In this document: positions 26,357 through 34,857 of the stretch, piece after piece
How positions within the stretch are numbered: position 1 is the stretch's first letter
Layout: each line of letters opens with the position of its first letter
Source of the DNA: an uncultured Coriobacteriaceae bacterium
GTDB lineage: Bacteria; Actinomycetota; Coriobacteriia; Coriobacteriales; Atopobiaceae
Assembly: GCA_902778135.1 (NCBI GenBank)
Contig: CACYWP010000026.1
Coordinates: forward strand, 1-42,097
Direction: 5' to 3'
Length of the DNA: 42,097 bases
Position numbers and translations under genes: made by a program
The notes under the pieces: model-generated
Told to the model about the DNA's origin: nothing
Seen by the model: only the letters and a program-made list of their open reading frames with translations
The model's database searches: none

Positions 26357-27166
26357 ATGAATCCCATTTCGATGCTGCTCGTCATCGTCGTCGCGTTCTT
26401 CGCCGGCATGGAGGGCATTCTCGACGAGTTCCAGTTCCATCAGCCGCTGATCGCTTGTACGCTCATCGGCATCGTGACCGGCCATCCCACCGAGGGCATC
26501 ATCCTTGGTGGCACCCTGCAGATGATGGCTCTTGGTTGGGCCAACATCGGTGCGGCCGTCGCCCCCGACGCTGCTCTCGCCTCCGTCGCCTCCGCGATCA
26601 TCATGGTCAAGGGCCTGGGTGGCGCTGACATGCAGACCGCCATCAACACCGCAATCGCACTGGCCGTGCCTCTGTCGGTTGCCGGCCTGTTCCTCACCAT
26701 GCTCTGCCGTACCATCGCCATCCCGATGGTTCACTTCATGGACGCCGAGGCCGAGAAGGCCAACTTCAGGGGCGTCGAGATGTGGCAGCTCCTGGCCATT
26801 GGCCTGCAGGGCATCCGTATCGCCATTCCGGCCGCCATGCTCTGCATGATTCCGGCCGAGGCCGTTACCGCCATGCTGCAGGCGATGCCTGACTGGCTGG
26901 CCGGCGGCATGGCCGTGGGCGGCGGCATGGTTGCTGCCGTTGGTTACGCCATGGTCATCAACATGATGGCGACCCCCGAGGTTTGGCCCTTCTTCGCGCT
27001 CGGCTTCGTCATTGCGTGCATCAACCAGATCACCCTCATCGGCCTCGGCGTCATCGGCGTTGCCCTCGCCCTCATCTACCTGGGCCTCAAGGACATTGCC
27101 AAGCAGGGTGGCGGCGCTGGTGGTGGCTCGGGCGACCCGCTCGGCGACATCCTCAACGACTACTAA
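26357..27166 (+). CDS. manY: PTS mannose-family EIIC component
   Basis: 269 aa, integral membrane sugar channel subunit. Multiple hydrophobic helices with the family signatures AFFAGMEGILDEFQFHQPL near the N-terminus, GHPTEGIILGGTLQMMALGWANIG (about 35-58) and PEVWPFFALGFVIACI later. It pairs with IID to form the membrane transporter. AGAAGGAGG precedes the ATG. Confidence 0.96.
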   Translation: MNPISMLLVIVVAFFAGMEGILDEFQFHQPLIACTLIGIVTGHPTEGIILGGTLQMMALGWANIGAAVAPDAALASVASAIIMVKGLGGADMQTAINTAIALAVPLSVAGLFLTMLCRTIAIPMVHFMDAEAEKANFRGVEMWQLLAIGLQGIRIAIPAAMLCMIPAEAVTAMLQAMPDWLAGGMAVGGGMVAAVGYAMVINMMATPEVWPFFALGFVIACINQITLIGLGVIGVALALIYLGLKDIAKQGGGAGGGSGDPLGDILNDY

Positions 27167-27197
27167 GCCTCTACGCCTTTAAGGAGCGTGATAAACA

Positions 27198-28118
27198 ATG
27201 GCAGAGAATGAAATCAAGCTTTCTGTTGCTGATCGTCGTTCGGTGTGGTGGCGTCATCAGTTCCTGCAGGGCTCCTGGAACTACGAGCGTATGCAGAACG
27301 GTGGCTGGTGCTACGCCATGATTCCGGCCATCAAGGCTCTCTACAAGGACAAGGATGAGCAGGCCGCAGCACTCAAGCGTCACCTCGAGTTCTACAACAC
27401 CCAGCCCTTCGTGTCCGCCCCGATCATCGGCGTCACCCTCGCACTCGAGGAGGAGCGCGCCAATGGCGTCGAGGTTGAGGACCAGGCCATCCAGGGCGTC
27501 AAGGTCGGTATGATGGGCCCGCTCGCCGGCGTCGGCGACCCCGTCTTCTGGTTCACCATCCGCCCGATTCTCGGCGCACTCGGCGCCTCCATGGCCATGG
27601 GCGGCAGCATCGTTGGCCCGCTGCTGTTCTTCATCGCCTGGAACATCATCCGCATGGCCTTCCTGTGGTACACGCAGGAGTTTGGCTACAGCGTGGGCAC
27701 CACCATCGCCAAGGACCTCTCTGGCGGTCTGCTCGGCAAGATCACCGAGGGCGCATCCATACTGGGTATGTTCATCATCGGTGCTCTGGTCCAGCGCTGG
27801 GTCTCCATCTCCTTTACCCCGATCGTTTCCAGGATTACCCAGCAGGAAGGCGCCTACATCGATTGGTCGTCGCTTCCCGCAGGTGCCGAGGGCATCAAGA
27901 GCGCCCTCGAGCAGTACTCGGCGCTTGGTGCCACCGGCCTCAATGTCGAGAAGGTCACCACGCTCCAGGCCAACCTCGACCAGCTCATCCCGGGCCTGGC
28001 CGCCGTGTGCCTGACGCTCCTGTGCTGCAGGCTGCTGAAGAAGAACGTCTCCCCGATCACCATCATCCTGGCGCTCTTCGCCGTGGGTATCATCGGACGC
28101 CTTCTTGGCTTCATGTAG
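27198..28118 (+). CDS. manZ: PTS mannose-family EIID component
   Basis: 306 aa, usual ManZ length. N-terminal cytoplasmic part with QGSWNYERMQNGGWCYAMIPAIKALY (about 26-51), then VKVGMMGPLAGVGDPVFWFTIRPIL (about 101-125), a strongly conserved IID region, followed by several membrane helices at the C-terminus. Works with ManY as the sugar-translocating unit. AAGGAG sits ahead of the ATG. A strong terminator follows before the DUF956 gene. Confidence 0.96.
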   Translation: MAENEIKLSVADRRSVWWRHQFLQGSWNYERMQNGGWCYAMIPAIKALYKDKDEQAAALKRHLEFYNTQPFVSAPIIGVTLALEEERANGVEVEDQAIQGVKVGMMGPLAGVGDPVFWFTIRPILGALGASMAMGGSIVGPLLFFIAWNIIRMAFLWYTQEFGYSVGTTIAKDLSGGLLGKITEGASILGMFIIGALVQRWVSISFTPIVSRITQQEGAYIDWSSLPAGAEGIKSALEQYSALGATGLNVEKVTTLQANLDQLIPGLAAVCLTLLCCRLLKKNVSPITIILALFAVGIIGRLLGFM

Positions 28119-28182
28119 GAGAGTCACATTGGTGCCGGGCATCTCTTCTCCCTCCTAGACTGCCCGGCACGTCCCTTCCTCG

Positions 28183-28236
28183 GTGGCCGCCCAGCCAAGT
28201 TGTGATACCGTGACTTGGCCGGGCGGCCACTTTTTG
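28183..28236 (+). terminator. Strong hairpin terminator between manZ and the DUF956 gene
   Basis: Arms GTGGCCGCCC and GGGCGGCCAC plus inner GCCAAGT/ACTTGGC with one mismatch between them, followed by TTTTTG. It lies only about 30 bp ahead of the DUF956 start, so that gene may depend on read-through. Confidence 0.85.
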
Positions 28237-28267
28237 CAGACATCCCGCCCAGAGAGGACCCACGCAC

Positions 28268-28654
28268 ATGGCACAGTCGCAGAACAGCTCGGTCGACCTC
28301 ACCATCAAGGCGACCTCGTTTGCCGGCATGGGGACCTACGGGAACCTCATGGTGGGCAACGCTGCACTCGAGTTCTACAACGAGCGCAACCCCGAGGACT
28401 ACATCCAAATCCCCTGGAGCGAGATAGACCACATTGCCGCCGAGGTCATCGGCAAGAAGATCACGCGCTTCGCGGTGTTACTCAAGCAGGGTGGCCACTT
28501 CTCCTTCTCTACGCGCGACAACAAGGCGACGCTGCGCGCCGTGCGCCCATACGTGGGCGAGGACAAGCTCGTACGTTCGATTTCGTTCGCCGACGTGATC
28601 AAGGCCGGCGTGCGCAGGCTGGGACGCAGCGTCACCGGACGCGGCGAGGACTAG
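28268..28654 (+). CDS. DUF956 family protein (ManO-like)
   Basis: 128 aa. The segment ATSFAGMGTYGNLMVGNAALEFYNERNPEDYIQIPWSEID matches DUF956 proteins, which are almost always encoded beside mannose-family PTS genes and are thought to modulate them; precise function is unknown. The C-terminal part is basic (VRRLGRSVTGRG). AGAGGACC precedes the ATG. It sits just beyond the manZ terminator, implying reduced or conditional expression relative to manXYZ. Confidence 0.88.
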   Translation: MAQSQNSSVDLTIKATSFAGMGTYGNLMVGNAALEFYNERNPEDYIQIPWSEIDHIAAEVIGKKITRFAVLLKQGGHFSFSTRDNKATLRAVRPYVGEDKLVRSISFADVIKAGVRRLGRSVTGRGED

Positions 28655-28680
28655 GGCCGACCGACGCGTTCCCGAACCCC

Positions 28681-29400
28681 CTACTCAATCCCCACGCAGT
28701 GCCCCCGCACCAGCAGGCGGTGGCTGTTGACGCCATAGGGCGTGCAGGTGATGAGCGTGCAGTAGGCGATGCCCTCCTCGCACCCCAGGGACCCCACGTC
28801 ATCGGGCTCCACCACGATGATGCGGTCCACCTGATAGGTCGCGGTCTGGTCGAGCACCGTGATCGAGAACGTGTCGCCCTCGACCAGCTGGTCGAGGTCC
28901 TTGAAGTAGCTGGCCCCGGGCTCGCCACGGTGGGCCGTGACGGCCGCGTGGGTGGAGGGTTGGCCCACGGGCAGCGCCGTGCCCTCCACATGGCACGCAC
29001 CCTTTTGCATCTCCTTGTCAGAGGTGCCGTGATAGATGGGCAGCGTGAGCTCGAGGGAGGGAATGCTCACATACCCCATCACGCCGGTCTCGACCGGGTC
29101 GAGGGCCGCCTGGTAGGCCGCACGCTCCTCCGCGGAAAGGTTGTAGCGCGCGGCGTTGTCGACAAGGCTGTCGTTGTACGAGATGGCCTCGTCGAAGGCC
29201 TCCCGTATCGCAGCCGGTTCCATCTGCGCCACGCACTGGTCGTAGGCCGCGATCTCCCCGGACTGTCTCTGAGCGTGGACCATCGCCTTTGCCGTGGGAA
29301 AGGCGATGATGAACGCACCGATGGCTATGGCAGCCACCGCCAGTGGCGTGAGGAAGCGCGCCAGCGAGGCGCGTTTGGCAAGGTGTCGTGTGCCGTCCAT
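28681..29400 (-). CDS. Class C-type sortase
   Basis: 239 aa. Sortases cleave LPxTG-type signals and, in class C, polymerise pilins on the outer membrane face. One N-terminal membrane anchor (about 17-36), then a catalytic domain with His157 (VTAHRGEPG), Cys219 (TLITCTPYGVNSH) and Arg228 (SHRLLVRG). A possible lid segment is LDPVETG (100-106). It ends right after the catalytic core, without the C-terminal membrane helix common in class C enzymes. No pilin or LPxTG protein is encoded nearby, so it is an orphan here; it could also be a housekeeping-type enzyme. Confidence 0.9.
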   Translation of the reverse strand: MDGTRHLAKRASLARFLTPLAVAAIAIGAFIIAFPTAKAMVHAQRQSGEIAAYDQCVAQMEPAAIREAFDEAISYNDSLVDNAARYNLSAEERAAYQAALDPVETGVMGYVSIPSLELTLPIYHGTSDKEMQKGACHVEGTALPVGQPSTHAAVTAHRGEPGASYFKDLDQLVEGDTFSITVLDQTATYQVDRIIVVEPDDVGSLGCEEGIAYCTLITCTPYGVNSHRLLVRGHCVGIE

Positions 29401-29456
29401 GGGCTCCCCCGAATGACGTCTGCAAGCAAGGCGGCGCCACAGCGCCTGATGATGTC

Positions 29457-29462
29457 ACTATA
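29457..29462 (-). promoter_or_regulatory. Candidate -10 box for the sortase gene
   Basis: TATAGT on the minus strand about 55 bp upstream of the sortase ATG; no good -35 is seen. A GGCGC-CACA-GCGCC hairpin (29431-29444) lies in the leader. Confidence 0.4.
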
Positions 29463-29529
29463 CCGATGGTCCGGCACGCGTGGGCGGCTCGGACAAAAAC
29501 GTGACCAAAGACAGGGGGCGCGACCCTCG

Positions 29530-30306
29530 TCACATGCGCGTTGCCACCCAGAACAGGCGTGGGAAGCGCAGGACCACGCTGCCATCGGCGCGCGGCGGAT
29601 AGGCATCGCGCACGCGGGCCAGCACCTGCTCCTCGAAATCGTGCGCGCCTTCCTCGTCCAACGCCTGCAGATAGGGTCGCAGCCCAGAGCCCCGATACCA
29701 CTCCAGCACCGCCTCGTGCGAGGGCATCTGATGGTAGTAGGTCGTTTCCCACAGGTCGACCGAGGCACCCGCCCCCTCCAGGACGTCCAGGTAGCGTTCG
29801 GGCGACAGCGTGTGGAACGACTGCGGAACGCCCAGTCGGCCACGCCATGCGGGCGATTCGGCCAACGGCCACAGGACCTGCTGGTACATGACCTGCTGGT
29901 CCGCCAGGGGCATCTGGACAGCCAACATGCCGCCCGGCACCAGCAGCTCCATCAGGCGTGGCAGCAGCGTCTCGTGGTCGGGCACCCAATGCAGGCAGGC
30001 ATTGGAGAACACGAGGTCGCAGCGATGCGCGTAATCCGAAAGGTCCCCTGTCGCGTCAAGCTCGACAAAGTCCAGGTCGGGATGGTCGGCACGCGCCCGC
30101 GCCAGCATCTGGGGCGAGTTGTCCGCCCCGACGACCCGTGCGGATGCGAAGCGCTCGGCCAGTACCGCCGTGCTGTTGCCCGGACCGCACCCCAGGTCAA
30201 GGACCAGGCCGCCATCGGCCACCCGCGTTCGCGCGGCCAGGTCGCGCGAGGGTTGGGTCCTCTCGCGCTCGAAGCGCAGGTACTGCTCGGAGTTCCACAC
30301 GGGCAT
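29530..30306 (-). CDS. tam: Trans-aconitate 2-methyltransferase-like SAM enzyme
   Basis: 258 aa, close to E. coli Tam in length and sequence. Tam methylates trans-aconitate, a toxic by-product of the citric acid cycle. WNSEQYLRFERERTQPSRDLAAR opens the protein. The SAM-binding motif LDLGCGPGNST is at about 34-44, then VFSNACLHWVPDHETLLPRL and TTYYHQMPSHEAVLEWYRGSGLRPYL, the last being highly specific to Tam. ATG 30306 was chosen to match that N-terminus. The GNAT gene upstream is 47 bp away on the same strand. Confidence 0.88.
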   Translation of the reverse strand: MPVWNSEQYLRFERERTQPSRDLAARTRVADGGLVLDLGCGPGNSTAVLAERFASARVVGADNSPQMLARARADHPDLDFVELDATGDLSDYAHRCDLVFSNACLHWVPDHETLLPRLMELLVPGGMLAVQMPLADQQVMYQQVLWPLAESPAWRGRLGVPQSFHTLSPERYLDVLEGAGASVDLWETTYYHQMPSHEAVLEWYRGSGLRPYLQALDEEGAHDFEEQVLARVRDAYPPRADGSVVLRFPRLFWVATRM

Positions 30307-30353
30307 GATCGTCCCCTTCCCCATCGCGAGGCACGCCTTCGCACCGATCGTGC

Positions 30354-30803
30354 CTACAGGTCGCACTCCAGCTCCACGAGGTCGGTCAGCAGGCGACCCG
30401 CCTCGTAGATCGGATGGTCGTAGGTGCGCAGGAAATAGCCCGGGTCGCGCCGGACCACGTGCAGGCCGCAGCTCTCGTAGAAGGGCACCGTCAGGGGGCT
30501 GTCACCGGTGCAGATGCGCAGCCGGCGGAAGCGTCCCGCGTAGGTGCGCCGCACGAAGGCCACCATCTCGCGACCGTACCCCCTGCGTTGGCGTCCCGGT
30601 TCGACAGCCAGGTTCTTGACCTCGCACACCCCCGCTCCCTCGTCGGTCACCACGCACTCGGCGCAGACCTCGTCCCCGTCCGTCAGCACCCACATCTCCC
30701 CGCGCCACAGGTAGTCCTCGACCAGGCTCCACTGCTCGTCCGCCAGCAGGAGCAGCTCGCGATGGCGCAGCTTGTCGTCGCCACACACCTGCCGGATATG
30801 CAT
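30354..30803 (-). CDS. GNAT-family N-acetyltransferase
   Basis: 149 aa. The acetyl-CoA loop is in VKNLAVEPGRQRRGYGREMVAFV (about 73-95, the R/Q-x-x-G-x-G/A motif), followed by FYESCGLHVVRRDPGYF. Substrate unknown. ATG 30803 follows GAGGGG at 8 bp; a longer frame upstream lacks support. It is divergent from idi, sharing a 127-bp intergenic region. Confidence 0.85.
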   Translation of the reverse strand: MHIRQVCGDDKLRHRELLLLADEQWSLVEDYLWRGEMWVLTDGDEVCAECVVTDEGAGVCEVKNLAVEPGRQRRGYGREMVAFVRRTYAGRFRRLRICTGDSPLTVPFYESCGLHVVRRDPGYFLRTYDHPIYEAGRLLTDLVELECDL

Positions 30804-30874
30804 GACACCCACCCCTCGAACGCTTGCCTGTGCAAGCCCAGTGTAGCCGCTGTCCCCCGTCATGGGGCATGCCT

Positions 30875-30883
30875 TGCTATAAT
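30875..30883 (+). promoter_or_regulatory. Predicted idi promoter (extended -10)
   Basis: TGC-TATAAT, a perfect -10 with the TGn extension and no good -35, 47 bp upstream of the idi ATG. Confidence 0.65.
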
Positions 30884-30930
30884 CCCCTCACGCTGGCATT
30901 GGCCGGACGCGATGAGACGGGGAGGCGACC

Positions 30931-31509
30931 ATGGCGATTGCGGACAGCGACGCCCTGTGGGCGAACGACCCCGCACGCGATGACATGCTGGTGCTGGTCG
31001 ACGGCCTCGACCGCGAGATTGGGACGGCATCCAAGCTGGATGCGCACGTCAAGGGCCTGCTGCATCGCGCGTTCTCGGTCGTGCTCACGCGTCCCGGCGA
31101 GGATGGGCCGCAGCTGCTGCTGGCGCAGAGGGCGTTGGGCAAATACCACTCCGCCGGGCTTTGGGCGAACTCGTGCTGCTCGCATCCCCGCGCGGGCGAG
31201 GGCCTCATCGACGCCGCCCGTCGACGCGTACGCGAGGAGCTGGGTTGCGAGGCCATCGGCCTGCGAGAGGTGGGCTCCTTCGCCTATCGCGCCAAGTTCG
31301 GCAATGGCCTTTGCGAATACGAGTACGACCACGTGCTGGTGGGTGGCTGCGCAGGCGAACCCTGCCCCAACCCCAGCGAGGTGGGAGAGTTGCGCTGGGT
31401 TGGGCTCGAGCAGCTGGCGCAGGACCTGGCGCGCCATCCCGAGCGCTTCGCCGCATGGGCGCCCATGGTGCTGACGACTGCCTGCGCCGAGCTGGGGCGG
31501 CCAGAGTAG
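30931..31509 (+). CDS. idi: Isopentenyl-diphosphate delta-isomerase, type I
   Basis: 192 aa. A Nudix-fold enzyme that interconverts IPP and DMAPP for polyprenol and quinone synthesis. The catalytic Cys83 lies in LWANSCCSHP and the catalytic Glu is in CEYEYDHVL (about 131). HRAFSVVL and the Nudix helix AARRRVREELGC are also clear. GGGGAGG precedes the ATG. It stands alone with its own extended -10 promoter; the rest of the isoprenoid pathway is not in the window. Confidence 0.95.
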   Translation: MAIADSDALWANDPARDDMLVLVDGLDREIGTASKLDAHVKGLLHRAFSVVLTRPGEDGPQLLLAQRALGKYHSAGLWANSCCSHPRAGEGLIDAARRRVREELGCEAIGLREVGSFAYRAKFGNGLCEYEYDHVLVGGCAGEPCPNPSEVGELRWVGLEQLAQDLARHPERFAAWAPMVLTTACAELGRPE

Positions 31510-31813
31510 GGTGTCACGGCAAACTGTCGCGTTGTCTGCGCTTTGATTCGGTTGTTTTGCCCGCGAAAGCCACTTGTCTGCGCTTTTCAAGCCACCCTTC
31601 CTCCGCTTTCAGTTGTTTGCGTTCTTGCCTGCGCCGACTACGGCATATTCTGCGTAGCGAGAATCAACGCCCCTCCCAAAACACAGACAACATCACAGAG
31701 GGGCGACGTTCAACCAGCCCTTCCGCTTCACTGACCCGCGAAAGGCCACCGGTTGGCCCATCCGCCACGGCACTCCGCTACGCTGGACACGACGGACGAC
31801 ACGAGGAGGAGCC
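31510..31813. other. Noncoding gap between idi and DUF2200 genes with a repeated 13-mer
   Basis: 304 bp with no supportable gene. TTGTCTGCGCTTT occurs exactly at 31532-31544 and 31574-31586 (42 bp apart), with a degenerate third form near 31610-31635. No clear terminator or promoter was identified. Confidence 0.5.
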
Positions 31814-32164
31814 ATGCCGCGCAAAAGCGTCTTCGAGATGGAGGCCGGCCGTGTGTACGAGGCGCTGGTCACCAAGGCCGAGCGCAAGGGGCGCACGCGC
31901 GCCGAGGTCGATGAGGTCACACGCTGGCTGCTGGGCTATACGCCGGACACCCTGGCCAAGGCGCTGGCGCCGGGGCAGACCTATGGCACCTTCCTCGAAG
32001 GCGCGCCTGACCCCAACCCCAAGGCCGAGCTCATCACAGGCACGATCTGCGGGGTGCGCGTGGAGAGCATCGAGGATCCGCTCACACGCCGTATGCGCCA
32101 GCTCGACAAGCTGGTCGACGAGCTCGCGCGCGGCAAGGCCATGGAGAAGGTCCTGCGCACGTAG
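31814..32164 (+). CDS. DUF2200 family protein
   Basis: 116 aa. VYEALVTKAERKGRTRAEVDEVTRWLLGYT (about 14-43) is the family signature. Members are small cytoplasmic proteins of unknown function. GAGGAGGAGCC lies just ahead of the ATG. It converges on the agmatine deiminase gene with 66 bp between stops. Confidence 0.85.
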   Translation: MPRKSVFEMEAGRVYEALVTKAERKGRTRAEVDEVTRWLLGYTPDTLAKALAPGQTYGTFLEGAPDPNPKAELITGTICGVRVESIEDPLTRRMRQLDKLVDELARGKAMEKVLRT

Positions 32165-32230
32165 CCGTCAGCAGCGCCTTCGCGCCCGGCAGCAGGGCCG
32201 CCCGACATGTCGAGCGGCCCCTGGCACGAC

Positions 32231-33379
32231 CTACCTGACACCCGCGCGGGGCTGTTGCTGCGTGATGCAGTGGATGTTGCCGCCACCAAAGATGATCTCC
32301 TTGGTGTAGATGCCGATGACCTCGCGGTCGGGGTAGGCGGCCTGGATGTCCCTGAGCGCCTGGGCGTCGTTCGGGTCGCCGAACTGCGGGACCAGCACAG
32401 CCCCATTGATGGGCAGGAAGTTGAGGTAGCTGGGCTCGAAGGCGTCCTCCGGAGTTCGCGGCAGCACGCCCTCGACCGGGTCGATGGTCGAGGCCTCCTC
32501 TTCGGTCATGTACACCGACTGGCTCGGCATAATCACCTTGTGCACCTTGAGCTTGCGTCCGCGCGCGTCCGTTGACTCGGAAAGCGTCTTGTACGCCGCT
32601 TGGCACTCGGCATAGAACTTGTGGTTGGGATCGTCGGTCCACATGCAGCAGACCTCACCGGGAGCCGAGAAGCATGCCACGTCGTCCACATGGCCGTTGG
32701 TCTCGTATGGATCGATGCCATCCTTGATCCAGATGACCTTCTCGCACCCGAGGTACTTCTTGAGCTCGTCCTCGCAGTAGGCGCGCAGCTCCTCGCTCCA
32801 CGGCTCGAAGTCGGTCACGCTGGCGTTACGTCCCGGCGAGAGCAGGCACATGTCGGTAGTGACGACGGTGCCCTGGCCGTCGCAGTTGAAGGAGCCGCCC
32901 TCGAGGATGAAGCCCTCCGGGCGGTAGCGGTTGCACTGCACGATGTTGGCCATCTGCAGGCCCAGCGACTCGTCCTGGTCCCACGGGAAGTAGAGGCCGT
33001 CCACGAAGCCGCCGTAGGCATTGAAGTGGAAGTGGCTGAGGGCGAGCTCGCCCCTGTCGTTGACCAGGAACGCCGGACCCGGGTCGCGCAGCCAGGAGTC
33101 GTTGTACGCCATGAGCATGACCTGCACGTTCTCCACGCCATCAAAGAGCTGGTTGACGGCTGGCCAATCCTCTGCATTGACGCCCACCGTCACCGGCTGG
33201 AACCGCGCGATGGTACGGATGATCTGAGCAAAGACCTTCTGAGCCGGCTTGGCGCCGTTGCGCCACACGTCGGGGCGATGCGGCCACAGGATCCAGGTGC
33301 GCTCCTGCGGTTCGTACTCGCCGGGCATGCGGAAGCCGTCGGAAAGCAGTGTGGACTCGGACTCGTAGATGGTGCGCAT
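32231..33379 (-). CDS. aguA: Agmatine deiminase, copy 1
   Basis: 382 aa. Converts agmatine and water to N-carbamoylputrescine and ammonia, in the cytoplasm. Catalytic set of the guanidino-modifying fold: Asp94 (NDSW), Glu160 with Gly-Gly (LEGGSF), His230 and Asp232 (ETNGHVDD), Cys371 (GGGNIHCITQQ). The RDCGP motif reads RDPGP. AGGAGG precedes the ATG. It is separated from the main agu genes by the yitT gene and is transcribed alone. The shared opening with copy 2 (MRTI-x-ESEST) points to duplication within this lineage. Confidence 0.95.
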   Translation of the reverse strand: MRTIYESESTLLSDGFRMPGEYEPQERTWILWPHRPDVWRNGAKPAQKVFAQIIRTIARFQPVTVGVNAEDWPAVNQLFDGVENVQVMLMAYNDSWLRDPGPAFLVNDRGELALSHFHFNAYGGFVDGLYFPWDQDESLGLQMANIVQCNRYRPEGFILEGGSFNCDGQGTVVTTDMCLLSPGRNASVTDFEPWSEELRAYCEDELKKYLGCEKVIWIKDGIDPYETNGHVDDVACFSAPGEVCCMWTDDPNHKFYAECQAAYKTLSESTDARGRKLKVHKVIMPSQSVYMTEEEASTIDPVEGVLPRTPEDAFEPSYLNFLPINGAVLVPQFGDPNDAQALRDIQAAYPDREVIGIYTKEIIFGGGNIHCITQQQPRAGVR

Positions 33380-33701
33380 GGGAAACCTCCTGTAGCTCGA
33401 TGGTCGTCATTTGGCGCTCGGGCCCAGCCTAACAGGCCCGCAACGCGCGTGCATGACCCTCACCGAGCCTTGGGGGCCGCCCGCGCTCACTCAACCGGAA
33501 TCAACCATGGTGTGCTTGGGTTGCCAGCGACCGGCGGAATACGGCGCGCATGGCCAACTGTCTGCCCACACTGCGGATCAAGAGTCTGCACCACTACGCC
33601 CCCCATGCCAGCACATATAAACCTCTTTCAATCTGGCTCCACTGTCGCACTGCGCTCATGCTGGAGACTGAGACGCACCCCTGCTTCCCTGGAGGTGTAA
33701 C
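33380..33701. other. Divergent intergenic region between aguA copy 1 and yitT
   Basis: 322 bp, no gene. It has an inverted repeat CGGGCC/GGCCCG (33419-33424 and 33435-33440) about 40 bp upstream of aguA. No convincing promoter pair was fixed on either strand. Confidence 0.45.
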
Positions 33702-34568
33702 GTGAGTTTCAACTATCTCAGCAAGAGCTTCTCGCGCGACGCGGTGACCATACTCGTGGGCTCAATCATCTTTGCCGTCGGGCTCGACTGCTTCGAGATT
33801 CCCAACGGGCTTGCCGCCGGCGGCGCCTCGGGCCTCGCCACCATCGTGGCTGAGCTCTGTCGGCGCAACGGCCTGCCGGTCCCGCCCGTCGGCATGCAGG
33901 TGCTGACGCTCAACGCCGTGCTCATGCTGGCCGTGTTTCGCGAGGGCGGCTTGCGCTATGCGGCGCGCTCGGGCATCGGTATGGTAGCCTCGGCGCTGGC
34001 CACCGACCTCCTTGCGGGGTCCCTGCCGGTCCTAGGAAACGGCGACCTCCTGCTCTGCTCGGTCTGGGGCGGCGTGACCTGCGGCTTTGGACTGGGACTC
34101 ATCTTTCGCTCGGGCGGAAACACCGGCGGCACCGACATCGTGGCGCAGCTCGTGTCCAAACGCACGGGCATACCGCTGGGAACGGCGTCGCTTGCCGCGG
34201 ACATGAGCGTGGTTGCGCTTTCGGTACCCGTCTTTGGCATCGAGAACGCCCTCTACGCGAGCGTGGCGATGTATTTGGGCACGCGCGTGCTGGATACGGT
34301 GCTCGACGGCTTCAACACCAACCGCATCGCCTATGTCATATCCGACCTGCACGAGCCCATCAAGCAGGCCATTCTCTCGGAGCTTGGACGCGGCTGCACC
34401 GAGCTGCTCGCCCGCGGGGGCTACACGGGAGTCAATCGCCCCATGCTCTTTGTGGTGCTCACACGCACCGAAATGGCTCACCTGCGTCGCATGGTGCAGG
34501 AGATCGATCCGCGCGCCACGGTCGTGGTGGGAAAGATCCACGAGGCCGTCTACAACGACTTTACGTAA
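33702..34568 (+). CDS. YitT-family membrane protein (DUF161/DUF2179)
   Basis: 288 aa. N-terminal membrane part with about five to six helices: VGSIIFAVGLDCFEIPNGLAAGGASG, then IFRSGGNTGGTDIVAQLVSKRTGIPLG, both typical of YitT. A C-terminal soluble DUF2179 domain (about 210-285) includes GRGCTELLARGGYTGVNRPML and IDPRATVVVGKIHEAVYNDF. Substrate unknown. Start is GTG with GGAGGTG 5-7 bp upstream. It lies on the opposite strand within the agmatine genes. Confidence 0.9.
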   Translation: MSFNYLSKSFSRDAVTILVGSIIFAVGLDCFEIPNGLAAGGASGLATIVAELCRRNGLPVPPVGMQVLTLNAVLMLAVFREGGLRYAARSGIGMVASALATDLLAGSLPVLGNGDLLLCSVWGGVTCGFGLGLIFRSGGNTGGTDIVAQLVSKRTGIPLGTASLAADMSVVALSVPVFGIENALYASVAMYLGTRVLDTVLDGFNTNRIAYVISDLHEPIKQAILSELGRGCTELLARGGYTGVNRPMLFVVLTRTEMAHLRRMVQEIDPRATVVVGKIHEAVYNDFT

Positions 34569-34625
34569 CGGACACCGGAATTCGGGTACCGACGACACAT
34601 GCGCGCACGCGCTTTCGAGCTGAAT

Positions 34626-34663
34626 CCCACCTAAGTGGCAAAATAACGGCGTTTTGGCAATCG
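34626..34663 (+). repeat. TGGCAA-pair element, copy A
   Basis: CCCACC, then AAGTGGCAA and TGGCAATCG with the two TGGCAA boxes exactly 19 bp apart. It lies about 60 bp past the yitT stop, in sense orientation. Confidence 0.6.
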
Positions 34664-34761
34664 AGATACGCGGCATCTCGTCCCGTCGCTGCAATTAGCT
34701 TTTTTGTCATAATCGGTCAGGCCGTCTACCTGCGACGATGCGCCCCTCTTGGAAAGGCAGC

Positions 34762-34784
34762 GCGGGGGCTACGCAGGCCCCCGC
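34762..34784 (-). terminator. Hairpin in the yitT/aguD convergent gap
   Basis: Perfect 8-bp stem GCGGGGGC/GCCCCCGC with a 7-base loop, followed on the minus strand by GCTGCCTTTCC. Probable terminator of the agu operon, though the U-tract is poor. Confidence 0.5.
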
Positions 34785-34789
34785 ACAAC

Positions 34790-34827
34790 CGATTGCCATA
34801 TCTCGATTTTCTTGCCACTTTGGAGGG
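34790..34827 (-). repeat. TGGCAA-pair element, copy B
   Basis: On the minus strand CCCTCC-AAAGTGGCAA...TGGCAATCG, boxes 19 bp apart, about 30 bp past the stop of the antiporter gene and just ahead of the hairpin. Inverted relative to copy A. Confidence 0.6.
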
Positions 34828-34857
34828 TTCTCCCTACAAGTCGTGGCATCCGAGCTT

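Noticed and set aside
28183..30408. Plus-strand open frame of 741 codons across DUF956, sortase and tam
   Set aside because: It crosses a strong terminator and runs through three recognisable genes, with no domain of its own.
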